A stretch of 64,000 bases of DNA, taken from Fragilaria crotonensis (lineage: Eukaryota; Bacillariophyta; Fragilariophyceae; Fragilariales; Fragilariaceae). How positions within the stretch are numbered: position 1 is the stretch's first letter; each line of letters begins with the position of its first letter. Made by a program: the position numbers and the translations under genes. The notes beneath the pieces are model-generated. The model had not been told where the DNA came from. It saw nothing but the letters and a program-made list of their open reading frames with translations, and ran no database searches. Below, in pieces: positions 1 through 9,936 of this stretch. Location: the NCBI GenBank assembly GCA_022925895.1, contig JAKSYS010000209.1, positions 1 to 64,000 on the forward strand, read 5' to 3'.

Positions 1-1
1 C

Positions 2-32
<31 letters not shown>

Positions 33-77
33 CAAATCTAAGTTAACGTGCTGCCGCTTCTTTCGTGGTATAAAAGG
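2..77 (-). promoter_or_regulatory. LINE-a 3' terminal module: stem-loop, GGCAGCACGTTAA, T28 tail
   Basis: On the coding strand a short stem-loop (arms about 72-77 and 59-64, 7-nt loop, five good pairs) precedes the 13-mer GGCAGCACGTTAA, then 13 nt and T28. The same order is found at the end of all five LINEs here. This is the likely template end recognised by the element's own RT during target-primed reverse transcription; that role is inferred. Confidence 0.7.
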
Positions 78-145
78 TCGACTCGCACGACCAGATATGA
101 TCCGAGTGGGACCACGTCCAGTATCAGTAATTCGCTGTACGGTAT

Positions 146-1048
146 TTACCGCACGGGTTCAAAATAAGACCGTATCGATCTCACCCCTGCTATCGCTTTC
201 TCCTTTGCTCGTTTTGCGCTTTCTTTGAAAATTGGTACATTCACCGTTAGCCAATTCCGAGTTACCCATAGTGGCTTATGCATATGTTCGTGTTCTTCAC
301 GAAGTAATAGTTCGCGGACTCTCGGTTCATATTGGAGACGCTTGCCATATACTTCTCGCAGCTGCGCTGAAATCTCTCGCTTTTCCCGCATGGCACGGTC
401 TGCTGCGTCGCTCCCGTGTAACTCTTCGTTCCTTATCTTCCATAGCTTTTGCCATTCCTTCCATATCAAACAAATCAGTTTAGTTTGCCATCGGTGACCG
501 CTGCGCCTGTCCTGTGTGCCTCGTTGGGACCGCAACCTTGCATAATGGTCGTCTTGAATCCGGCTCCATTCCGCACTGAACCTCCCGTTGATCGTTTGGC
601 GCCAACCGATCGAATTTTGCTGGGTGATCAACGCTCGAACATCAGTGGAAAAGAAAATTGGCGATGCTTGAAACTCGACTTCCTCATTTGTGACCATCCA
701 GTCTCTTATTGTTTCGTTCCATAAATTGCGAAGTAATGGATTTGTTTCTTCTTTAGCGTGGAACTCATCAATGATGTGATGAAAACTGTCCCTCCAATTC
801 TGACGACTTGCGGCCGTACACTTAAGGATATGGTCCCTTTCCCGGCATGTTCCACAACCTGGGCACATTCGTGTTCTGCTTTCTTGCTTGTTTAAGCGTT
901 CAAGAGTGGGTAAGCACTCGTGTACCAGTTTTGTGATGTGTATCCGTTTCTTTATCATCTGTTTCATCGCCTTTCCATGCGCCCGCCAGTTAATCGTAGC
1001 CATAGTTGCTTCGGTGTACCCATACTTGGCTTGAATGTATTCTCGCAA
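146..1048 (-). pseudogene. LINE-a ORF2 C-terminus: zinc motif and basic tail
   Basis: 300-residue open stretch that matches the C-terminal part of ORF2 in the other LINEs. It carries a CCHC-like motif C-x2-C-x7-H-x3-C near residue 62-77 (one residue shorter than the x8 spacing in LINE-b, -c and -e), then a WQTKLICLIWKEW block and a K/R-rich end (KRAKEKAIAGVRSIRSYF) just before the 3' UTR. The motif probably binds nucleic acid during target-primed reverse transcription. It is separated from the RNase H part by a 290-nt stretch (1049-1341) in which the frame is broken. Confidence 0.75.
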
Positions 1049-1341
1049 TGGTCCTATTGTCGCCCGGTGTCGGATATCTTGCGCATACTTCGAAGTTTTT
1101 GTTCCTCTGGATAAACAAGAAATGCTCCTGTATTCGGTGTCATGAGTGCATATGGATGTGCGCGTCCATATTGATCTTGATACCTCCCGCTAAATCATCA
1201 GCGTCGACGTTTAACTGCGCCCGTAGAGTAAGTCTATTGTACGCCTTCTTCTTGTCCTGGTGGCCTTTAACATAGACCAGTTTGACTCTGGCATATGTGT
1301 AAGAGCATATCGGATTTCAACGAGTAAATCCCATTCAGGTA

Positions 1342-1985
1342 TCAAAGGATCAAGGGGTGAGATTCTGGGAAGTGCAGTCGGGGCAGATGCCGCAGGGCCC
1401 CGTCCCGATCTCGTCCGAATATTGTGTCAAGCATGCTTTGACTATCTGTCCCGATTGTACCGTCCCATGGTTCAATCATGTTTGTATATTCAGACAGCCT
1501 CAACAAAAATCGCAGAATTGACAGCATGCCACTGCATTCTGCTCGGTAGGAGTCCATTACGTATCCTTGATGGTCCCATTCCGTCGCTACTCGTTCGCCT
1601 TGGGATGTGCTAATCATCCATCCGAATGATCCGTCGGTGCCATACTTCTCGGAACCATCGCTCCCGGCTTCAAATCCTTGGTGTAACTCTAAACATGCTG
1701 TATACGGATCCACAAATAAGTCTGTATGCCGCAGGAGATCGACCTCCCATGCATCAAGCTGTTGAACGTAGTCGTCAAACGTAGCCACTGGTAACGGTCG
1801 CGGTTGGATACCCGAGACAGCTTGTTGATTATTTCCCATCGATGCATTCTTCCTGCCTGCTGAATTTCCACGGGTACTGCCATATTCGGAATCTCCCTCT
1901 TCGATATTGAGATTGCTTTCTCTATACATTCGTTGAGTGTCTTCAAGCTTCCGACATTTGACATATTCCCTCCCATTCGTCGCAC
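1342..1985 (-). pseudogene. LINE-a ORF2: RNase H domain
   Basis: RNase H1-like domain. The first Asp lies in a GSDGSEKYGTDGSFGWM stretch, the Glu in YRAECSGML and the third Asp in GTDSQSMLD. It would degrade the RNA strand of the RNA-DNA hybrid. The reading frame switches near 1985 from the upstream thumb frame, and the C-terminal quarter (the VKGHQD and LNVDAD motifs of the other copies) is lost to another shift after 1342. Confidence 0.8.
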
Positions 1986-2414
1986 GTATAATGTCGATCT
2001 GTAGACGTAAGCAGGGTAAGATATCCGACTTTCTGTGGTAGTTAGTAACCAAGGCCCCAAGGGTTGGACCAATGTGCCGTCGGGATAGCTCCATAGCGCA
2101 TTTGCTTTTTTCCATAATTTCCATGATACTGCAGATGGTAACTCTTGATGCACCTTCATCCACCTCGGACGATTGCTGAACAGTGATTCTTGACCCGTGA
2201 GTTTTGCTTGATCTAACTGCGTTCCCTCTGTCGTCGCCAAATCCGATATTGTCAGCGCTCCCAGGTATAATCGACAATAATTGATTCGCCTGATTTCATT
2301 ATCGCTGAATCGACCTGATGCTAATATCCGATCCATAATGAATTCATCGTGACGTCGCTCTAGTGGTGCAACACCCGTGTAGTCCAACTGTATTCCTGCT
2401 TTGATAAAGGCCAA
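1985..2414 (-). pseudogene. LINE-a ORF2: region between RT thumb and RNase H
   Basis: About 145 residues including DEFIMDRILASGRFSDNEIR and NYCRLYLGALTISDL, which recur at the same place in LINE-b, -c and -d. This block follows the RT thumb and precedes RNase H; its function is unknown. The frame differs from the fragments on both sides. Confidence 0.7.
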
Positions 2415-2431
2415 ATATCCACGCAGGGAAC

Positions 2432-3577
2432 TTAACCATTTGGATTCCAGATGCGGAGATTATCGTACACATTTTCCATCAACGGTAGTGAGGTCCCAAC
2501 ACAGTATTGTGCCCAAGCTACGGCACATCGGAGTAGCCTTCCTGCTGTTGTCTTGTTGCGCCAATGCCTCAAGAATAATTGAACTTGTCCGATACCTTGT
2601 TGGTCATACAATCTCCTGAAATTAGCGCCGCCGTATTCCAATGGACCGTATATGATAGCTCGTTTTGTGTTCCGATTATATCCACATTTCGCAATGATGA
2701 TTGACATCGCTTTCCGTTGAATATTGTTTAATTGAGCTGCCGTGAAGTGTGAATTTGCGAGGGGATAACCGATACTTGGTAAGTAGCACGCGTAATAGAA
2801 CGTCCATGCTTCTTCTGGGGTCAATGAACATTGATACAAAAATTCGACCGAATTATCGCTCTTGGATTTCAGTTGTCGATATTGTTCGCGCTGTGTGCCC
2901 GCCGGATCTTTGTAGTGACCCAAGGTTTTGTGTGATGCATATGGAGACAAGTACGTGAGTTCTTGATCGATTCCTGATGCGGGATCTTTTACGCGGACTC
3001 CTTTGAACTGAGACGAATCCGTCATTAGGATAGGGGCTCCTGTTACCGTGAATTGCCAAGCCATAACGTGATACGAGCACTTCGATGGTTCTAATGCTCC
3101 TCCAGAAATCCCAAGCAGTTCCGCCCAGAGTTGTGCGTTATTTTCCAACTGGGTGATAATCTGATGGCGTGCATTTTCCGTTTCCTCATGATCGAACAGG
3201 TTGGTTTGCCCGTTTGAGTCATCGACGAAGCCGACCATACCGAGTTCCACTGTTTCTGATGTACTTGGATTTTTGTAAGTTGCCTTTGCTGCTTTCTGGT
3301 CATAGCAATCGTAAAGTAGACTCGACAAGAAACACCATATAGCAGGAGAATTACCACTTCCTTGTCCTGTTCCGTATATTGGGTGAGTATTGCTATGCGT
3401 GTAGCTCTCTTCTGCTAATCCCATTTCGGTTCTGATGTGATATCTTGCGTGCTTTAGCGTCCGCGCGTTTGACGCTGTCACTGAAGGGGGCACTCCAAAT
3501 GTCTGACTTGCAACCATTGCCAAGTTTGGAACAATCCGGTCGTAGCACGAGGCTGCATCGTAATTCGTCTGCACCAA
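2432..3577 (-). pseudogene. LINE-a ORF2: reverse transcriptase catalytic core
   Basis: 381 residues of RT palm and thumb. Motif A is TNYDAASCYDR, motif B is YGTGQGSGNSPAIWC and motif C is GFVDDSNGQTN, so the catalytic Asp residues are present. The thumb holds SHKTLGHYKDPAGTQ and the basic AKCGYNRNTKRAIIYGPLEYGG. The start shown is simply where the frame opens after a shift at 3578-3589; the true protein continues upstream. Confidence 0.85.
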
Positions 3578-3588
3578 TGTTTTTCTTG

Positions 3589-4239
3589 TTAAGCGGAAAT
3601 CTCAAACTGAAGTTCTTCGATGAATACTGGGTCTATTGCATTCCGATGAGGTCGCGATCCATATTGGCCATCGTTTAGAAGTGATAGACTCTCTGCGTGA
3701 TACAATGCTGATCGCCATTTTAATCCCATCGCTAGATTGTAATCTGCTTCATACAGATGGATAACTCTGGTACGATGGATCCGAATGTTCCCTGGTTCTT
3801 TGAACAGTATACTATTTGCCACTTTCTGCCACCGGCGATAGGAGTATCCTCGAGTCAGGGCGTAGTTTATCAAGTGCAAATGAAGTTGGAACAAATCGGA
3901 CTGCATTTTGTCAAGTTCTTCCCGATTGGCTTTGTGTTCTTCATCTTCATCTTCTGGAATGTTGGAATATTGATGCTTTGCTATCAATGCTTTGTAATGC
4001 CCGAGATGTAATCCTGATGGTGAGGTCGCAGTGGATTCTCGCCATACTTGTAGTTTACTCTTCATCTCGCCCTCGGTTATGGAGGCCATGTGTTCCATTG
4101 TCGCTATTTCTGCTGATTGTTTCAAATGATCTAACAACAGTCGAAGATTGCTTTGCATTTCCGGATCGTGTTGGTAAGTTCCTGTTAGTAGTTGTTTCGC
4201 TGCCGAACGCTGGCCTGTGAATCCAAGGTCTGTACTCAA
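3589..4239 (-). pseudogene. LINE-a ORF2: RT N-terminal part (fingers)
   Basis: 216 residues with SPSGLHLGHYKALIAKH, LFKEPGNIRIHRTRVIHLYEAD and GQYGSRPHRNAIDPVFIEEL, the conserved RT segments before motif A. A 1-2 nt shift near 3580 separates it from the catalytic core. Confidence 0.8.
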
Positions 4240-5207
4240 CGGTGGAACAGTGAACGGAGTCCTTGCGCTTGTCCGAAATGCTTCTGATTCCGTGTCCGAA
4301 GATGATGCAAAACTTGAGTTGGGATATCAATCTGTTGCCACGAGGTGCACTCTTTTGGATCCATCGTCAAATCTGTCGGTATTTCGATACGTGTAACGCC
4401 TTGTCGCTCATGAGTCAGTCGTAATCGTCGCAACTTTGAGAAGAGTTGGTTGAGGGCTTCCGCTTTTTGTAGATGTCGCAACCTTGTAGCTTGATCCTGA
4501 TCACTTGCAACCGCCGATGCTGTCAATTCGTCGATCTTTTTTCTTCTTTCGCTTGCCCTTACTTCGTAACTGGATTTGACCAATTCTTGAACTTGGCGTT
4601 TCAATTCTTTGAGTAATTCTTTACACGCTTGTGTGGTTCTGGGCATCTCTTCGGATGGAAAAACGTCCTGCCACTCGTGCTGTATGACCTCCCAATTATC
4701 CAATCGTGTCCTCGCCATTGATAAGCACTTATTCACCACTTGAACTTTTTTCCTAGCTTGTGCTAAGTCGACTGACCAGAATGGTTTGTCGAAGTGAGGA
4801 ATGGTTTGTTCAGCTGCAAGGCTCGCCGCTTCTACATCTTTATCGAGTCTTTCTGCAAATCGATGTCTATTCCCTGGCAATTCTAAGCGTTTCATCCTGT
4901 CGAAGACGTTATGTGCATCCAGATACTTGTGTTTTGCTTTGATGTATGCCGTCACCTGTTTCAGATTGTTTGCCTTCAACACTCGTGGCTCGTATTTTGA
5001 TAATGGTTGAATCTGAATTCCGAACAACTTGTCTGTCGAAAGATCCACAAAATACGTTCGATGGTCCGTTTGGTATCTTGCGTTGAATGCTTCATACCCT
5101 GCTTTTTCCACTGCATTAATTACATGCGGGGTGGCGAGGGCGTAATCCAAACATCTCTGGCCGCGGGCGTAAGTTGCTGGAAGTCTGCCTCCGTGCCGGT
5201 GCTTCAT
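4236..5207 (-). pseudogene. LINE-a ORF2: C-terminal half of endonuclease and linker
   Basis: 323 residues. It starts within the APE-type endonuclease: LPATYARGQRCLDYALATP, then TDHRTYFVDL, which carries the catalytic Asp-His pair. A helical, K/R/E-rich linker to the RT follows (IEIPTDLTMDPKECTSWQQ, RNQKHFGQAQG). The frame is lost at about 4240. Confidence 0.8.
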
Positions 5208-5233
5208 TACATCAATTAAGCCAATGTCGTCTA

Positions 5234-6073
5234 CTATTTTTGCATGGAGTCTTGTTCGTCTCCGATTTGCTCATTGAAGTCGCCGACCAAGAGAATTTCA
5301 TGACGTTCGCTGCGACATTGCTGAAGAAACCGTTTCAAATCTCGCCGAAAAGCCTCTCTGGGGGCGATCACCGGATCTTGTTCTTGGATGAGAAAACTTT
5401 GTTGTTGAGATGCCGCTGTCATCAAACCTTTGCCTGGACTATCTGTAACGACTTGATAAGCTGAGATTACTGTAAATATAACACCTGCTCTTCCCTGAAA
5501 TGTTTGACTTGTCCATCGACCCCATTTGTCTTGTGATGTAGACTTGATTCTGCCTGTAGCGTTTCCCATTGTCATCATGAATGTGCCGCCTGGTTTATAT
5601 AAATTCTTGAAGACGACGGGGGTGTTTAAGTTAATCCGTGACCGTTGCCAGTACTTACGTGTAGTATCGAATACTATACTTCGAACTGGTGATTGCATGG
5701 AGTCGAGGTTGTGTTCTTGTCCGCACGCTATGTCCGCCTGTACTTCTTGTAAAGTTGTGCAATATGTATCGAATTGTCCTCCTCTGCGATCCAGTGTAAA
5801 TCCGTTGACGTTTGCCGAATAAACTCTGAGTATTCCGTCTCCTTTATTTTCCATTTCATCGCCCCATATATGATTATTTCGTTGATTCGTTGTCGACAAT
5901 TGTATCTCTCTGTTAACCCGAGTCGTTCCTGTGTCGTCTATAGTTTGCGTGAAAATCTTCCTCCATTCTGTCTGTGCGATATTCAGACGGTCCATAGGCG
6001 TTACAGAATGCGTCCTGTGAACATTTCTATCATGAGCCTGCCTGATATACGATCCTGGATTACTATTAATCAT
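5234..6073 (-). pseudogene. LINE-a ORF2: start and N-terminal half of APE endonuclease
   Basis: The start chosen is the ATG at 6073-6071, which overlaps the stop of ORF1 (ATGATTAA). The same arrangement occurs in LINE-d and LINE-e. Endonuclease motifs seen are YSANVNGFTLD (Asn), CGQEHN (Glu), DKWGRWTSQ, VISAYQVV and LLVGDFNEQIG (catalytic Asp and Asn). This domain would nick the target DNA to prime reverse transcription. The frame breaks at an A-run near 5247-5251 that is one base short. Confidence 0.8.
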
Positions 6074-6323
6074 TGTGGTTGTCGTGTGCCTCTGTATCCA
6101 TGAATGTTTCCGATGTCGAGGACTTGTTGCTGCTCTCAATGCCAGAGCCTTGCTTATTGAAGTCATTCTCTCCTGAGTCCGACTTGTTGTCTTGTTCGCC
6201 TTCTTTATTCTTGGCGATTCCATTGTTTTGTTTATTGATTTGCGCTGAGCTCGATTTATCATTCCATAGGCCATCTTGGTGGTCGATCATCTGGGCTGCT
6301 AACTTTGTTGGTGTCATACACAT
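6066..6323 (-). pseudogene. LINE-a ORF1 C-terminal tail, out of frame
   Basis: A low-complexity stretch rich in S, N, K and D, open from 6323 and ending in the TAA at 6068-6066 that overlaps the ORF2 start. It most likely is the C-terminal tail of ORF1 after a frameshift near 6320. A separate tiny ORF is less likely. Confidence 0.45.
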
Positions 6324-8116
6324 TCTTTGGTCTTCATTTTCGACTCTCGATTCTGACGTTTTCTCGGTGTTGCTTTGTTATCCCATCTTTTAGCTCCTTC
6401 GATGTGATTGCTTTGTACCTTTTTTATATCATCGTCATCTGGCTCGTCGATTTGTGTTGCTCTTCTTTTGGATGCATTAGACGACATCTGTGCCATCATC
6501 ATTTGACTAAACATTGTTGTCATGTCATGAGTAAAGACTCTGAACTGTTCTTGCAAGGCCTGCGATACCTGACTTTGTACTTTTTCTTCGATAGTTGCTT
6601 GGTCTTGTGCTTGCTTGCCTTCAATCATGGCTAACCTCTCTCGTAACGCAGCAACCTCGTCTCTACTTTTAGCGAGTTCCTGTTGTAGGAGTTTGTGTTG
6701 TTCCGACTCGACTGTGGAAGTCTGCTCGCTTGATGAGTAAGTTTGTGATCCACGGACTTTATCTGCCCACGATGCTTTACCGACGTATGATGAATTAGCT
6801 TGGCTGCCTCCTAGTGTAGATTCGTCTGTAACGCTCTGTTGTTCCTTGCGATATATGAATGTAGGTGGACTTTCGTTTGAGATATTCGAGCCGATTGACA
6901 TTGCAGTATTAATACTGATTGTCAAATAAGAATGATCGCCTTGCGAGATGCCATCGGATTCAATCGGCGATACTGCTGGAGGTCCAGGGTATCGATCTGC
7001 CGAAACTTTAGCATCTGGTTCGACGTGTTCTTCGTACCACTTTGGAATCGCCTCTTTCAATACTTCCCGTACCTGATGATAGTTCTTTTGATGGACTAAT
7101 ACTTTGTATTTTCCATCCTCATTCACGGATCGACACGGTAATAGCGAAATGACACCCGATGTAGCGATGATGCGTTCGGAAAGGTAGTGCATTGCATCTT
7201 GTCCAATGTGATTCAACACGATAACGTAGTTTGTTGCTAACGTTCGAGTTTGTGCTTTGATGAAACGCTCGAATGCATCCGGGTGACGAGATCTCATTTG
7301 AAAGGGTACAAAGGTTCCGCTTTCTTTGTATGCTTCTTTCAATTGTTTGCTAAGCTCGTCTCGATCTGCTCTCAAAGTTTCCACTGCGTACGCTTTGGTT
7401 CTGACGATGCGTCCTTTCGCTGTTTTGATCTTTGGGGAACAATACACCAATCTAAATTTGGGGATCTTCATCCGCGGTAACGCCTGACGTAGGGTATTGG
7501 TGAACTTGGTTGTCGCTTGGTCAATGTCATAGAACTGTGGGTCGAGACCATAGATAAAACCGAGTTGTGTCGTTTCCCAGTCCGTTTCGCTCCAACGATG
7601 TTCGTTCACGTAGAAATTATGTTCTTTCATCAACTTGAAGATTGAATTGGTTGCCTTTAGTTCGCTCAAGGAAACCACCGAACGGATTCGATGAACGATA
7701 TAAGTCGAAACGCTTTTGTGGTCCTGACTGTTGTTGGTGTACGTAGTATTCTTGTGCTGGCGAGTGTGACGATCGAAATGGAGATGAAACTGCTGGACAT
7801 GCATCTCGGGATCAATACGAAGTGGCTCGATCTTACTGACTTGGCGATTTCGATTATCGAAGAACTGAATCTTATCGCTACCGAAGGCCATAATAGCTTC
7901 ATGCATCCAATTTGCATGAAGGATTGCTGGATGAATGTTGTCGTTGTTTTGAGATGGAACAAAACGAAATCTAAGCGTTATTTCGACGCTAGACTTGACA
8001 GTTGACTTTGAACTTTCTCCACGGTTAGGTGTAACTACGGTATCGTCGTCATCGCATGGAAGATCGCTTGTTGCTTGAAGGCGTCCGGTGGCATGATGAA
8101 CGGAAGGGTCCATCAT
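6314..8116 (-). CDS. LINE-a ORF1 protein (globular domain plus coiled coil)
   Basis: 600 residues from the ATG at 8116, 88 nt inside the 5' end. The N-terminal 330 residues form a conserved domain shared with LINE-d and LINE-e (FRFVPSQ, HRIRSVVSLSE, EHRW-E--W-TTQLGF, GLDPQFYD, IPKF, RTKAYAVET). I see no RRM, CCHC knuckle or other known ORF1 fold in it. After a Ser/Thr-rich stretch, residues about 480-540 are a Q/E/R-rich coiled coil, then TMFSQMMMAQM and a basic tail. The role by analogy is RNA binding and particle formation with ORF2. LINE-c keeps a related C-terminal half. Confidence 0.8.
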   Translation of the reverse strand: MMDPSVHHATGRLQATSDLPCDDDDTVVTPNRGESSKSTVKSSVEITLRFRFVPSQNNDNIHPAILHANWMHEAIMAFGSDKIQFFDNRNRQVSKIEPLRIDPEMHVQQFHLHFDRHTRQHKNTTYTNNSQDHKSVSTYIVHRIRSVVSLSELKATNSIFKLMKEHNFYVNEHRWSETDWETTQLGFIYGLDPQFYDIDQATTKFTNTLRQALPRMKIPKFRLVYCSPKIKTAKGRIVRTKAYAVETLRADRDELSKQLKEAYKESGTFVPFQMRSRHPDAFERFIKAQTRTLATNYVIVLNHIGQDAMHYLSERIIATSGVISLLPCRSVNEDGKYKVLVHQKNYHQVREVLKEAIPKWYEEHVEPDAKVSADRYPGPPAVSPIESDGISQGDHSYLTISINTAMSIGSNISNESPPTFIYRKEQQSVTDESTLGGSQANSSYVGKASWADKVRGSQTYSSSEQTSTVESEQHKLLQQELAKSRDEVAALRERLAMIEGKQAQDQATIEEKVQSQVSQALQEQFRVFTHDMTTMFSQMMMAQMSSNASKRRATQIDEPDDDDIKKVQSNHIEGAKRWDNKATPRKRQNRESKMKTKECV

Positions 8117-8204
8117 CGTCGTTGAAGCGCAGGTACCAAGACCTACTCAAGATTCACGTAGAAAAACCTAGTGGGCTTACTATTTTCTCCTAAGTGAAAA
8201 TTCT
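8117..8204 (-). promoter_or_regulatory. LINE-a 5' UTR / terminal sequence
   Basis: Short 5' leader with AGAATTTTCACT, GTAAGCCC and TTTCTACGTGAATCTT in order. The last two are also upstream of ORF1 in LINE-d and LINE-e. Any internal promoter must lie here or in ORF1; none can be pointed to. Confidence 0.6.
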
Positions 8205-9600
8205 AAGAGCACAGTCTTAGGAACAATTTGTGACCAGGTGTCAAATGGAAAGGAGAATTGATCGACAACAATGTTTCCGATTTCATCAAGAGTGGTCTTC
8301 CTTCGTTTTGGGAGTCGACGATGCATTTCACGAATTTGCCGGAGCATCGGTGACAGAGAATGGAGAACGTGGGATCTTCGTACAGCAGTTAAAAGTGCTG
8401 GACCATGTGTTGAGAATGCATCTTCTGTATAGGAACAAATAACAGAACAAATGGCAGCTTTCAATATTGATGACACCTTGGCAAAGATGGAAGATATGGT
8501 GTCGCACGAGATCATTTTGATTTTTGAACCATTTTTTTCAATGCAAAATCCTGACATCAAACAGAACTCAACTGCAAGGGGATGATGTTCCACTGATGCC
8601 GGGATCTCAAGCATCAGATTGGCCAAAAAGTACGCAATTGCAAATCCGTCGTTGGTGTGAAATGGCTTGCGAGAAAAGACACCTCGTCGGTATGCAAATG
8701 ATAGAAGCTTCTTGAGTTCAATGAGGAGAGTTGTTGGATCATGTTGCATGGTATAAATGGTGCGTTGCGAGATATCATCCACTTCACCGCCTTCAAATGT
8801 TTGCAATGCGGCACGAAGATTTCCGGGGACCATTAAAATATTCTTCTGGGCATACTTCAGAAGCCAGATTTCGGCTTCTTTATGGATGGGTAGCAAAAGT
8901 GGCTCTTGTGTTCGATTTGGTAGAGTATGGATGGCGGCAAAATCTTCTTCAATTTTCTGAACGAATTGTGCAGCACCCCCACATTGAGATATGAGAGGGG
9001 TAAACATATGTGTGTAGGTGTGGTCGTCTTTTTCACGGTTTGGTAGGAACAAGATGAGTGCCGCTCTTGCCTCAACGTAATCAAATTGTTTCGTAATGTG
9101 AGGTGGCATGAAAAGGGATTCGATTTGACTTGAAGACACGTATGAACCGCAACACAGCTTAGTGAGATTGACTTGCTGTAGCTTTGTTGGGTCACAGCCA
9201 CCCTTCTGACAATGCCGAATGGCACTATCCTTCCTTAATTGAAAAACTTTCCCGCAAGTACATGATACACCCTTGTATGTGACATCATCAACACGATATG
9301 GTTCAATTGAGCGATAACGCTTGACTTCCTCAATTTGTGTTTTGAAGCTTTCCAAAAGGGATTTTGCAGTAGAAATCCCGCTTTCCATTCCATGTTTTTT
9401 AGATGGATTTGAATGCTTCTCAGATTCAATTGAATCGTTACCGATTTCTTGCACATTCGACACCCCAGACCAAATGGCGAGAAGTTGAATGGTCCACAAC
9501 TGAACGCAAGAGGAGAAACTACTGGAGCAACACGATCCTGCCATGGGGAAATCTCTGTTGCTGCTTGTCTTTTTTTTGGTGTGGGAGTGATTGGGAACAT
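8205..9600 (-). pseudogene. Zinc-finger protein gene of unknown function, truncated by LINE-a
   Basis: Not recognised with certainty. It reads leftwards from the ATG at 9600 through two frames that meet at an A6 run (9400-9395). One added A would join them and complete a finger C-x2-C-x15-H-x3-H lying across the joint, which argues for a real gene with a 1-nt deletion or a sequencing error. Farther on are a second Cys/His cluster (C-x-C-x13-H, about 9260-9200), a helical middle with no repeats or membrane segments, and a basic stretch RRLPKRRKTTLDEIG. The C-terminus is cut off at 8204 by the LINE-a 5' end. The style loosely resembles N-terminal regions of large zinc-finger/helicase proteins found near repeats in algae and fungi; that is a guess. 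Confidence 0.55.
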
Positions 9601-9936
9601 GGTCGCAGCATCAAAAGCAAACAAATGTGATGTTTCATTCCGTACTGTGTGTGTGATGTACCGACGGATTGGAGGTCCGCGCCATATTTTTGTGGCTGAT
9701 CCGCGCCTGCCATGCTGATGATGTGATGACGACGATTATGGAGCCCTACAGCGGAGCTCTGTACCACCCGATGAAGAGGTTGCGTATCTAATGGTACCAC
9801 CCAATGCTGAAAAAGACACACCCGATGCAAGTTTTCCCATATTAAATTCCCACCCAATGTATCAAGTAAAAAAATACATCCCTGAAGTAATTTTATATAG
9901 AAATCGGACCGCCCCCTTAGGGGACATGAAGGAACC
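9601..9936. other. Unique DNA between zinc-finger gene and LINE-b
   Basis: About 340 bases upstream of the zinc-finger gene. The gene's frame stays open to about 9720 without an ATG, so an upstream exon is possible. Nothing else is supported. LINE-b starts abruptly at about 9937, inside its endonuclease domain. Confidence 0.5.

Larger units (their letters stand above)
2..8204 (-). mobile_element. LINE-a: complete non-LTR retrotransposon (APE-RT-RNase H type)
   Basis: An 8.2-kb element transcribed leftwards. Its 5' end (8204) is set by the terminal sequence AGAATTTTCACT followed by GTAAGCCC and TTTCTACGTGAATCTT, which also opens LINE-e. Its 3' end is GGCAGCACGTTAA, 13 nt and a run of 28 T on the coding strand (A at 2-29 as printed). 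It encodes ORF1 (8116-6314 plus tail to 6066) and ORF2 (6073-146) with endonuclease, RT, RNase H and zinc motif. ORF2 is broken by several frameshifts. It interrupts the zinc-finger gene to its right. The far side of the insertion lies outside the window, so no target duplication can be checked. Confidence 0.9.

Noticed and set aside
2-29. A-run read as the poly(A) tail of a plus-strand gene
   Set aside because: All coding sequence next to it runs on the minus strand, and the run follows the LINE 3' 13-mer, so it is a T tail of LINE-a.
8180-8208. Last eight residues of the zinc-finger gene (LEFSLRRK)
   Set aside because: They are encoded by the LINE-a 5' terminal sequence AGAATTTTCACTTAGG.
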